From Pseudomonadota bacterium (lineage in GTDB: Bacteria > Pseudomonadota > Gammaproteobacteria > Burkholderiales > Burkholderiaceae_C): a DNA stretch of 13,465 nucleotides. The position numbers were made by a program, and so were the translations under genes. The notes under the pieces were generated by a model. It did no database searches, was not told where the DNA came from, and saw nothing but the letters and a program-made list of their open reading frames with translations. The stretch covers positions 739 through 14,203 of the forward strand of contig JAJZHS010000025.1 in the NCBI GenBank assembly GCA_021798395.1, in the 5' to 3' direction. Within the stretch, counting starts at the first letter, position 1. Each line of letters starts with the position of its first letter. This document shows positions 6,467-13,465 of this stretch, piece after piece.

Positions 6467-7297
6467 TTAATCCAGCATCGAATCCAGCCCGTTGGTCAGT
6501 TCGGCCAGCGGCGGCATGTCCGCGTCGATGACCTCGAGCGGAAGTCCCAGGCGGCGGCCGACGGCTTGCGGGAATGCCGCGGCCTGCGCCTCGGGCGCCG
6601 CTGCGCGAACCGCGCCGCGCGCGCGCCAGGCGCCGAGGTGGACGCAGCCTGCGGCTGCGGAAAATGCGTCGGTGTCGCGCGGTTCCGGAACCTGCCGCAG
6701 CGCCGCCGCGATGGTCTCGGGGAAGTTCCAGATACGCGCGAGCTCGGCGGCGACGTCGCCGTGGTGGAAGCCGAGTCGCGACTGCTCCAGCGCCGCGCGG
6801 CCGGGGTCGAGCACGTGCAGCTCGGCGTCGATCGGCGCCATCGCGTCGGACGCCGCGGCGTGCAGGTGCAACTGGCCGATTCCGTGCATCAGGCCGACGG
6901 TGAACACTTCGTCGGCGTTCAGGCGGGCCCTGGCCGCCAGCCAGCGCGACGCGCTGGCGGCGTACAGGTTGTAGCGCCAGAACTGCGCCAGATCGATTCC
7001 CTGGGCGTTGCGAAAGGCCGCGGCCATGCCGTGGCCGAGGACCAGATTGCGCACCATCACGAAGCCGAGCATGCGCAGCGCGTCGTCGATCGACGCGATC
7101 GTGCGCGGGAAGTGGAAGTACGCCGAATTGGCCAGCCTGAGCAATTTGGTGCTGAGAACGGGATCGGCCGAGATCTGCCTGGCGATGTCGGCGAACGGCG
7201 CGTTCTCGTCGCTGAAGGTCAGCATCAGCTGGTGCGCGACTTTCGGCACGGTGGGCAGCTTCCGCGGTTCGTCGAGCAGGCTCTTGAGGGTCAACAT
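6467..7297 (-). CDS. HDOD-domain protein
   Basis: A 276-residue cytoplasmic signalling-type protein. The HDOD domain fills about residues 12-210, with typical segments LPTVPKVAHQL (14-24), KLLRLANSAYFHFPRTIASI (51-70), DDALRMLGFVMVRNLVL (71-87) and FWRYNLYAASASRWLAARA (106-124). VGLMHGIGQLHL (134-145) is where active HD phosphohydrolases carry HD; here it reads HG, as expected for a non-catalytic HDOD module. The C-terminal 65 residues are less conserved and no output domain is fused. The start at 7297 has AAGGA upstream at good spacing. The longer open frame reaching 8245 lies antisense-frame over the DUF3141 gene and is rejected. HDOD proteins are linked to regulation of motility, biofilm and stress, but no specific role can be given. 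Confidence 0.87.
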   Translation of the reverse strand: MLTLKSLLDEPRKLPTVPKVAHQLMLTFSDENAPFADIARQISADPVLSTKLLRLANSAYFHFPRTIASIDDALRMLGFVMVRNLVLGHGMAAAFRNAQGIDLAQFWRYNLYAASASRWLAARARLNADEVFTVGLMHGIGQLHLHAAASDAMAPIDAELHVLDPGRAALEQSRLGFHHGDVAAELARIWNFPETIAAALRQVPEPRDTDAFSAAAGCVHLGAWRARGAVRAAAPEAQAAAFPQAVGRRLGLPLEVIDADMPPLAELTNGLDSMLD

Positions 7298-7330
7298 CGG
7301 TGGTTTCCTTGGTGCCTGGCCGCTGCATGG

Positions 7331-7369
7331 CGGCGCGCCCCGCGCGCCGGGCCGGCTTCGGTGGCCCGG
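7331..7369 (-). promoter_or_regulatory. Two overlapping GC-rich hairpins between the DUF3141 and HDOD genes
   Basis: Arms CGGCGCGC (7331-7338) and GCGCGCCG (7342-7349) form an 8-base stem with a 3-base loop. Arms CCGGGCC (7347-7353) and GGCCCGG (7363-7369) form a second, 7-base stem with a 9-base loop. They share bases 7347-7349, so both cannot form fully at once. No T run follows on the minus strand, so neither is a classic terminator. They may slow or process the transcript between the two genes. Confidence 0.4.
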
Positions 7370-7386
7370 TTCGAGCGGCCTCGGAT

Positions 7387-9657
7387 TCAGCGTCGCACGC
7401 GGCCGCGGCGTTTGGCCGCGGGAGCCGGAACCTCGATCGCGCTGGTCAGCGTGCGCGCCAGCGCGATGACGCGATCCGGATCGGCGCCCAGCGTGTCCAT
7501 GAGGAATTCGATGATTTCCGAGCGCGGGTTGGCCAGCGTGGGTTCGATCATCATCACCGCGGCCGACAGCGCCAGCGCGTGCTCGCGGCTGGCCAGGTCG
7601 GGCAGAAGCACGTGCAGTGCGTTGAGCGCCTCCACCGGTGCGACCGCGGTGATGCGCGCCTGCTCCTTGAGCAGGCGGCCCCAGACGATTCCGGGCGGCA
7701 GGCTGCTTCGCGCGTCGGGCGGAAGCCGCGCCAGCAGGCGCGCCAGGCGCAGGCTGCGGCGCTCGAAGGCGCCGATCGACGCCATGCCGGCGAGCACGAT
7801 GCGGCAGACCGCTTCGGCGAAGCCGCCTTCGGCCACGCGCGCGAGTTCCTGCGCGCGCGCCTGCTCGATGTTCTGCAGCGCGCGGTCGCGCGCGCGCAGC
7901 GCATCCGGCGCGTCGGGCTTGAACCACCTGCCGAGGCCGGCCGGACCGTACAGCTGGCGCGCGAACGCGACGGTGAACGCGTCGCGCTGGTCGCGGTAGC
8001 GGTTCAGCGCGTCGGTCATCCACGCGTCGAAGCGGCGCTCGGCTTCGAGCAGCGGATTGTCGTGCGCGGCGGCCTTGCGCCCGGATCGCGCGCTTGCGGC
8101 GAGCGCGCGGATGAGCGCGGCCGCAGGCGCGGCGTCGGACAGCAGCTCGCGCTGCAGGCGCAGCGGATGCAAGTTGCCGATGGCATCGCCCGTGGTGCGG
8201 CTGGACATCGCCTTCACCCAAGGCCGCAGCCAGGCCTTGTACCACTGGGCGTAGAACTCCGAGACCTTGGCGACGGTCGAGAAAAGCGCTTCCTCGTCGC
8301 GCCCCTCGGGGTTGAGGTCGACGATGTCCTGCATCGTGCGGTGCTCGTAGTGCACGGTGTAGCCGCCGGGTTCCAGCGAGTCCCAGCGAAGCACTTCAGC
8401 GCCGTCCTTCGCTTTGAGACGCATTTCGTACAGACCGGGCGGAAGGCTTGCGAGCACGTCGAGGGAACTGACGAGCTGGTCGTGTTCCTTGCGCGCGACG
8501 TCGCCGCCGACGAAGATGCCCAGGTGGCCGACGCTTTCGTGCAGCACGTAGACGATGGTCCTGCCGGCGGCGGCAATCGAGCGCTCGTCGCCCCAGGTGT
8601 CGACGATCCAGTCGAGCGCTTGCGGGACCGGCGTGATGTTGTCGCCGTGCGACGCGAACACGACGACCGGAGACGTGATCGATCGCAGGTCGATGCTCCG
8701 CGCGCCGTCGAACACGTCGCCGCGCGCGAGTTTGTTGCCGACGAACAGGTTCTCGACGATGGCCTCGATCTCGGCTCCGGTCATGCGGAAAAATCCTCCC
8801 CACCAGCGCTCGAACTCGAGGAAGCGCGGTGCTTCGGTATCGACCTCGGACCACAGCTTGTAGGCGCGGCCCCACAGCGCGTTGGCCGGGTTGAGTTGTT
8901 CGAAGTTGGCGACCAGATGGGCACCGTCGAAACGGTCGGCGCCGAGGTCCGCGGTCAGCGACGCGAGCCATGAACCGCCGAGCGCGGCTCCGAGGTAGCG
9001 CATCGGGTTCAGCGTCGAGCTCCCAGCCCAGTACGACAGCGGCGCACCGACGACCATCAGCGGGCCGAACAATTCGGGGCGCGTCGCCGCGAGCGCCATC
9101 ATCGCCCACCCGGCCTGGCAGTTGCCGACGACGACCGGCTTGGATTTGCACTGCGGATGGCGCGCGATCACCGTTTCCAGGAACGCCGCCTCGGCATGCA
9201 GCACGTCGAACAGCGTCTGCCCGTCCTCGGGTTGCGGGCGGAAGGTCACGAAATACACCGGGTGGCCTGCGCGCATGGCGACGCCGACTTCCGAATCGTT
9301 CTTGAAGCCGCCGATTCCCGGGCCGTGTCCGGCGCGCGGGTCGACGACGACGAGCGGCCGGAGATCGTCGCGCGCCGGCATGCCGTCGGGGGGGATCACG
9401 CGCAGCAGCGCGTAATTGCAGGGCCGCTCGAGGCTCAGTCCGTCGAGCACCACCTCGTGCTCGAATTTCAGCAGCGGCGGGGTTCCCTGCGCGAGGTGCT
9501 CGCGATACGCATTGCCGCGGTCGAGCAGAGTGTCGAAAAACAACGCGGCGCGCTGCGCCGCGTCGCTCAGGTAGGCGTCGACTTCGGACGGCGTGGGCGG
9601 TCGCACGGCGCCGGGCGGGACGCGTGCCGGAGACGCTGGCTTGCTGCGGTGGGCCAT
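7387..9657 (-). CDS. DUF3141 protein, PHA synthase-like alpha/beta hydrolase
   Basis: A 756-residue protein of the DUF3141 family, related to the PhaC-type alpha/beta hydrolase fold. LVVVDPRAGHGPGIGGFK (102-119) precedes the nucleophile region VVVGNCQAGW (175-184), where Cys180 takes the place of the active-site cysteine of PHA synthases in GxCxGG. The presumed acid is Asp339 in FASHGDNITP and the base His378 in VGHLGIF. A long C-terminal extension of about 370 residues carries WYKAWLRPWVKAM and ends in a basic tail. The start at 9657 is supported by AAGGA 7 bases upstream. There is no signal peptide. Polymerase or hydrolase activity has not been shown for this family as far as I know, and no phaA, phaB or phasin gene is in view. 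The gene lies on the same strand between the RND permease and the HDOD gene. Confidence 0.88.
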   Translation of the reverse strand: MAHRSKPASPARVPPGAVRPPTPSEVDAYLSDAAQRAALFFDTLLDRGNAYREHLAQGTPPLLKFEHEVVLDGLSLERPCNYALLRVIPPDGMPARDDLRPLVVVDPRAGHGPGIGGFKNDSEVGVAMRAGHPVYFVTFRPQPEDGQTLFDVLHAEAAFLETVIARHPQCKSKPVVVGNCQAGWAMMALAATRPELFGPLMVVGAPLSYWAGSSTLNPMRYLGAALGGSWLASLTADLGADRFDGAHLVANFEQLNPANALWGRAYKLWSEVDTEAPRFLEFERWWGGFFRMTGAEIEAIVENLFVGNKLARGDVFDGARSIDLRSITSPVVVFASHGDNITPVPQALDWIVDTWGDERSIAAAGRTIVYVLHESVGHLGIFVGGDVARKEHDQLVSSLDVLASLPPGLYEMRLKAKDGAEVLRWDSLEPGGYTVHYEHRTMQDIVDLNPEGRDEEALFSTVAKVSEFYAQWYKAWLRPWVKAMSSRTTGDAIGNLHPLRLQRELLSDAAPAAALIRALAASARSGRKAAAHDNPLLEAERRFDAWMTDALNRYRDQRDAFTVAFARQLYGPAGLGRWFKPDAPDALRARDRALQNIEQARAQELARVAEGGFAEAVCRIVLAGMASIGAFERRSLRLARLLARLPPDARSSLPPGIVWGRLLKEQARITAVAPVEALNALHVLLPDLASREHALALSAAVMMIEPTLANPRSEIIEFLMDTLGADPDRVIALARTLTSAIEVPAPAAKRRGRVRR

Positions 9658-9686
9658 TGCGTGGTCCTTGGGAAGATCCGGTGCAG

Positions 9687-9720
9687 GACTCGGCGGCCAC
9701 GGCCGGCGGCCGCCGGAGTC
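9687..9720 (-). promoter_or_regulatory. Leader hairpin upstream of the DUF3141 gene
   Basis: GACTCGGCGGCC (9687-9698) pairs with GGCCGCCGGAGTC (9708-9720), a 12-pair stem with one bulged G (9715) and a 9-base loop. It lies 30 bases before the DUF3141 ATG and has no T run after it. It could be a structured 5' leader or the weak 3' end of the RND transcript. Confidence 0.4.
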
Positions 9721-9735
9721 GGTCCGCTTCAGGCG

Positions 9736-9765
9736 ATGGTAGGCCCGTTGGCGTCGGCGTCGCAA
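9736..9765 (-). promoter_or_regulatory. Possible promoter for the DUF3141 gene
   Basis: Read on the minus strand, TTGCGA (9765-9760) is followed by an 18-base spacer and TACCAT (9741-9736), each matching four of six sigma-70 consensus positions. It would give a leader of about 70 bases that includes the hairpin. The match is modest and such matches occur by chance. Confidence 0.3.
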
Positions 9766-9804
9766 TCGCCGCGGGTCCGGGCGCGCGCGGTCAAGCCGGC
9801 GCGC

Positions 9805-12800
9805 TCAGCCGCGTGGGCCGTCGTGCGGCGCGTCCGCGGCGCGCGCCAGTTGCCTGCGCCGGCCGTGCAGGTACAGCGCCGGAATCAGGTTGGTGCTGCG
9901 CAGCGCGCTCCACAGCAGCCCGCCGAGAATCACCACCGCAAGGCCCTGTTCGGGCGCCGCGCCCTGGCCCAGGCCCAGCGCGGTCGGCAGCATGCCGAGC
10001 ATGGCGGTCGCCGCCGTCAGCACGATTGGGCGGAACCGCACCTGGATCGCTTCGCGCACCGCGTCGTCGAGCGGCATGCCGGCGTTCTCGTTGGCGCGGG
10101 CTCGGTCGAGCAGAACGATTGAGTGGCGCAGCCCGATTCCCACCAGGGTGAGGAAGCCGATCATTCCGGTGGCGTTCAGGCCCACGCCGCTGAGCACCAG
10201 CGCCACCGTGCCTCCGGTCAGCGCCAGCGGGATTTCCAGCAGCAGGATTCCCGGGATCAGCAGCCCGTCGAACTGCAACAGCAGCACGCCGACCATGGCG
10301 GCGAACGCGGCCAGGCTGGCCAGCAGCAGCCCGACCGCGGCGTGCTCGAGTTCGACCGCCAGCCCGCCGAAGGCGATGCGGTATCCGGGCGGGATCTTCA
10401 AGCCCCGCAGCGCGCGCCTCGCCTCGGCCTCGGTGCTGCCCAGCGGGCCGGTCGGGGTGGCCAGGATGTCGAGCGCACGGGCACCGGCGATGTGCCGGAT
10501 CTGGTTCGGCGTTTGCACCAGCCGCAGCCGCGCCAACTGGCCCAGCGGGGTCCAGCCGCCCGCGGTGCGGATCGGCAGCGCGGCCAGCCGGGCGACCGAG
10601 CGCTGCGGCGCGTCGGCCAGGCGCACGTACAGGCCCAGCGGGACGTTGCCGTCGGGGACACGGCTGATCACCTGCCCGTCGATCAGCGCATCGAGTTGCG
10701 CATACAGCGTTCGGGGCGTCAGTCCGTGCACGGCGAGCGCTTGCGCCCGGGGCTCGAGCTGCAGCTGCGTGACCGGGTAGCCGTCGTTGTCGAACACGTC
10801 GGCGAGGTCCGGAACCCGACGCAGCCGGGCGGTGATCCGCTCGGCCAGCAGCCGCAGTTCGGGAATGCTGGCGCCGAACACGTGCAGCACGAAGGGCTGC
10901 GGCAGCCCCGACAGGCTTTCGCCGAGGCGCTCGATGGTCGGCGTGTCGACGGCCAGTTGCACGCCAGGCATGCGGGATTCCCGCTCGATGCGCCGCCCGA
11001 TGGAGTCGAGCGCGTTCACGCTCACGCCGGGCTTCAGCGCAACCTGGATTTCGCCGGCGTACGCCGGCTCGGTGTACGTCGTCGACGCCGACGCGCCGAT
11101 GCGCGCGTAGACGTGCGCCACCGCCGGGTCGCGCAGCAGTCGCCGGGCGATGTGCCGGACCGCCGCCCGGGTGTCGAGCAGCGACGCGCCCGGAGGCAGC
11201 GTGAAGGACTCCAGCAACGCGCCCTCGTTGGGCAGCGGCAGGAAGTTGATCGGCACCAGCGCCAGGCCGACCAGGCTGACGAGCAGCACCGCGAAGGTCA
11301 GCCCCAGGCTGACGCGGGGCGCGCGCGCGACCCAGTCGAACAGGTGCGCGTTCGCGCGCTGCAGCGCGCGCATCAGGCGCTGGCCGCTGCGCGTTCCGGC
11401 GCTCGGGCGCGCGCCGAGGAAACCCAGCCCGAGCGGAATCAGGGTCAGCGACACGATCAGCGACGCCAGCAGCGCGACGATCATCGCCAGCGAAAACGGG
11501 ATGAAGAACAACCCGACCAGCCCGCCGACGAACAGCAGCGGCACGTAAATGGCAACGTTGGTCAGCGTCCCGGTGATGTCGGGGATCACGATGCTGCGCA
11601 GCCCGGCGCGGATTCCCTGCCAGTGCGCATCGCCCGATTCCCAGCGGTGGTGGATGCTTTCCAGCACGATGACCGCGTCGTCGGCCAGCAGCCCGACCGC
11701 CACCGTCAGCGCGCCGAAGGTCATCAGGTTCAGGCTTTGGCCGAAGGCGTGCAGCGCGGCGATCGCGATCGCCAGCGACAGTGGAATGCTCAAGGCCAGC
11801 ACGACGATGCCGCGTCCGGCGCCGAGCACCCAGAACAGCATCGCCACCGCGAGCAGCGCGCCGATCAGAAGATTGCGCCCGAGGTCGGCGCCGACGATGC
11901 CCACCAGGTGCCCCTGGTCGTAGGTCCGCACCCAGCGCACACCGTGGGGGAGTTCGGCCAGGGTCTGCCGCAGCATGGCCTGCACCGCGCGCGTGACGCT
12001 GCGGGTGGAAGCCCCCGGCTGCTTGATCACCGTCAGCGCCACGCTGGGGCGGCCGTCGAGGCTCACCGCGTTGTGCGTCGGCATCGCCGCCCGCACCACC
12101 CGCGCCAGCGCGCGCAACGGCACGGCACCATGCGGCGTGGCGACCGCAATCGCCTCCACGTCGCGGATCCGCACCGGCAGGTCGCGTGCCTCGATCAGCA
12201 CGTCATTGTGGCCCAGCGTCAGGTAGCCGGCGGGCGCCAGCAGAACCTGCGCCCGCACCGCGCGCACTATGGCGTCGACGCCGACGCCGTAGCGCTGCAT
12301 CGCACCGAGCCGGGGCTGGATCCAGAGCGCTTCGTCGCCGGCGCCGTAGACGTGCACGAACTGCACTCCGGGGATCGCGCGCAGGGCCGGCGCGATGTCG
12401 GCCTGCACCGCGCGCTGCACCCGCGCCGGCGCCATGCCGGTGGGAATCTGCGCGGTGTAGTCGGCGACTTCGTTGATCGCGTTGCCCATGATCTGCGCGA
12501 TCGGATGCGCCTGCGACGGCAGGCGCGCGCGGGCGCGGTCGATCGCGCCGTTGACTGCCTGCAAGTCGGACTGCGCGCGGCTGCGCTGGCGGAAGCGCAC
12601 GTCGATCTCGACCGTACCGTTGCCCATCACCGAGCGCACGCTGCGCACGTCGGTCAAGGTCAGCAACTGGCTCTCCAGCGGTTGCACCACCAGGTGCTCG
12701 AGTTCGGCGGCGGTCGTTCCGGGAAAGTGCGCGGTGACGCTGATCTGCGGGAAATCGAAGGTCGGCAGCACCTCGACCGGAGTGTGCACGAAGGCGTCGA

Positions 12801-12885
12801 TCGCCCACGCCAGCACGGCGCCGAGCACGAGCAGCCACAGCACCCTGCGCCGCAGCAGGCGCGGGACGGAGACGTCGGAAGCCAT
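9805..12885 (-). CDS. RND efflux transporter permease subunit
   Basis: A 1026-residue inner-membrane pump of the AcrB/MexB superfamily (ACR_tran), which exports substrates using the proton gradient. It has the expected plan: TM1 near 15-31, a periplasmic porter loop to about 335, TM2-6 to about 490, TM7 near 525-545, a second porter loop, and TM8-12 from about 850 to 1005. The TM4 proton-relay signature VGLLADDAVIVLES (397-410) keeps the Asp402-Asp403 pair of drug-type pumps. In TM10, GIGLRHSIVLL (916-926) has Arg920 where AcrB has Lys940. Metal-type pumps carry a different TM4 pattern, so drug- or solvent-type export is more likely, but the substrate is unknown. It starts 7 bases after the adaptor stop, so the two are an operon. 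No outer-membrane factor gene is in the window. Confidence 0.93.
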   Translation of the reverse strand: MASDVSVPRLLRRRVLWLLVLGAVLAWAIDAFVHTPVEVLPTFDFPQISVTAHFPGTTAAELEHLVVQPLESQLLTLTDVRSVRSVMGNGTVEIDVRFRQRSRAQSDLQAVNGAIDRARARLPSQAHPIAQIMGNAINEVADYTAQIPTGMAPARVQRAVQADIAPALRAIPGVQFVHVYGAGDEALWIQPRLGAMQRYGVGVDAIVRAVRAQVLLAPAGYLTLGHNDVLIEARDLPVRIRDVEAIAVATPHGAVPLRALARVVRAAMPTHNAVSLDGRPSVALTVIKQPGASTRSVTRAVQAMLRQTLAELPHGVRWVRTYDQGHLVGIVGADLGRNLLIGALLAVAMLFWVLGAGRGIVVLALSIPLSLAIAIAALHAFGQSLNLMTFGALTVAVGLLADDAVIVLESIHHRWESGDAHWQGIRAGLRSIVIPDITGTLTNVAIYVPLLFVGGLVGLFFIPFSLAMIVALLASLIVSLTLIPLGLGFLGARPSAGTRSGQRLMRALQRANAHLFDWVARAPRVSLGLTFAVLLVSLVGLALVPINFLPLPNEGALLESFTLPPGASLLDTRAAVRHIARRLLRDPAVAHVYARIGASASTTYTEPAYAGEIQVALKPGVSVNALDSIGRRIERESRMPGVQLAVDTPTIERLGESLSGLPQPFVLHVFGASIPELRLLAERITARLRRVPDLADVFDNDGYPVTQLQLEPRAQALAVHGLTPRTLYAQLDALIDGQVISRVPDGNVPLGLYVRLADAPQRSVARLAALPIRTAGGWTPLGQLARLRLVQTPNQIRHIAGARALDILATPTGPLGSTEAEARRALRGLKIPPGYRIAFGGLAVELEHAAVGLLLASLAAFAAMVGVLLLQFDGLLIPGILLLEIPLALTGGTVALVLSGVGLNATGMIGFLTLVGIGLRHSIVLLDRARANENAGMPLDDAVREAIQVRFRPIVLTAATAMLGMLPTALGLGQGAAPEQGLAVVILGGLLWSALRSTNLIPALYLHGRRRQLARAADAPHDGPRG

Positions 12886-12892
12886 GGCGGTG

Positions 12893-13465
12893 TCAGTCGG
12901 GAGGCGTGTAGTGGCTGGCGATGCCGCGGTGGTAGTCGAGGAAGGCGTCGGTGACGACCACCTGCTGGCCTGCGGACAGGCCGGAGGCGATCGCCGTCTG
13001 CCAGCCGTGCGCCGGTCCCGGCACCACCCGCCGGGGCCGATCGCCGGCCGCCGTGTGCAGCAGCACCCACCAGCGGCCGCGATCCAGGATCAGGGCCTGC
13101 GTCGGCACCAGGATCATCGGGTGCACGGCGCCGTCGAGCGCAAGCGTTCCCCACTGCCCGCTCATCCACCAGTCAGGCAGCCCCGTGCGCGCCGGCAGCA
13201 GGCCGAGGCGCACGCCGCCGTCGGGCGCCATCGCCGCCGCGATCGCCGCCACCTCGACGGGCACGGCGTTCCCGCCGCCCGCGGGTCGGAAGCGTCCCGC
13301 CATGCCGACGCGCAGCCGCGCCGCGTCCGCGCCGTAGTACGCCGCGCGGATCCACAGCCGGCCGAGCGGCTGCAGGGTCGCGATGGCCTGGCCGGAGCCG
13401 ACCTGCTCGCCGTCGGCCGCCTGCACCGCGAGGATCGTTCCGGACGCCGGCGCGCGCACGGCGCG
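12893..13465 (-). CDS. RND efflux periplasmic adaptor subunit, 5' end beyond the window
   Basis: The last 190 codons of a membrane fusion protein that bridges the RND permease to an outer-membrane channel. RAPASGTILAVQAADGEQVG near the right edge is the second half of the lipoyl domain. The LGRLWIRAAYYGADAARLRV segment begins the beta-barrel domain. HPMILVPTQALILDRGRWWV starts the membrane-proximal domain, and the GLSAGQQVVVTDAFL segment near the C terminus is typical of the family. The signal peptide and coiled-coil hairpin must lie to the right of the window. A GTG at 13459 is open in frame but sits inside the lipoyl domain, so it is not the start. It is the first visible gene of the efflux operon. 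Confidence 0.9.
   Translation of the reverse strand, partial: RAVRAPASGTILAVQAADGEQVGSGQAIATLQPLGRLWIRAAYYGADAARLRVGMAGRFRPAGGGNAVPVEVAAIAAAMAPDGGVRLGLLPARTGLPDWWMSGQWGTLALDGAVHPMILVPTQALILDRGRWWVLLHTAAGDRPRRVVPGPAHGWQTAIASGLSAGQQVVVTDAFLDYHRGIASHYTPPD

Noticed and set aside
6158..8973. Long plus-strand open frames opposite the HDOD and DUF3141 genes
   Set aside because: They are shadows. The minus-strand genes have family motifs and ribosome binding sites.
10123..12954. Plus-strand open frame of 943 codons opposite the RND permease
   Set aside because: Composition is dominated by Arg, Gln, His and Ala with no domain, which is the usual GC-bias shadow. The opposite strand is a textbook RND pump.
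1..13465. CRISPR arrays, rRNA genes, riboswitches and long tandem repeats
   Set aside because: No regularly spaced repeats, rRNA-like sequence or known riboswitch core was recognised on reading.

Overview
This is a GC-rich window (roughly 70% by eye) from a Gram-negative bacterium, most likely a beta- or gammaproteobacterium. The grounds are an inner-membrane Na+/H+ antiporter, an RND efflux permease with its periplasmic adaptor, a DUF3141 protein, a YpfH-type hydrolase and a tRNA-Asp that differs little from the E. coli one. I cannot name the genus with confidence.

Region 1 (1-3740, + strand): an NhaD-like sodium:proton antiporter whose start probably lies off the left edge. After a 139-base gap holding a short inverted repeat comes a tightly packed trio: a LigB/YgiD-type extradiol dioxygenase, a YpfH-like serine hydrolase and a short-chain dehydrogenase/reductase (SDR). 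The gaps in the trio are 14 and 22 bases, so it is probably one operon acting on small, possibly aromatic or carbonyl, compounds.

Region 2 (3750-6404): a self-contained tRNA-Asp(GTC) unit with a TTGACA promoter and a strong intrinsic terminator, followed by accessory DNA that looks less GC-rich. This holds an intact methyltransferase with an N-terminal winged-helix-like region, a fragment of a Fic-family gene lacking its catalytic core, a decayed and frameshifted IS66 transposase fragment on the minus strand, and a complete YefM-YoeB toxin-antitoxin pair with an inverted repeat across the antitoxin ribosome binding site. It reads as a scarred insertion hot spot downstream of a tRNA gene. No att direct repeat of the tRNA 3' end was seen.

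Region 3 (6467-13465, all - strand, so read from right to left): the C-terminal part of an RND periplasmic adaptor, running off the right edge, and 7 bases after it a full RND permease. A 147-base gap with a possible promoter and a leader hairpin follows, then a 756-residue DUF3141 protein related to PHA synthases with a cysteine nucleophile motif. An 89-base gap with two overlapping, mutually exclusive hairpins leads to an HDOD-domain protein that converges with the toxin gene.

The clearest points for follow-up are the remnants beside the tRNA, the isolated methyltransferase, the DUF3141 protein with its leader, and the two structured intergenic regions in region 3. I did not find a convincing wholly new multi-gene system.
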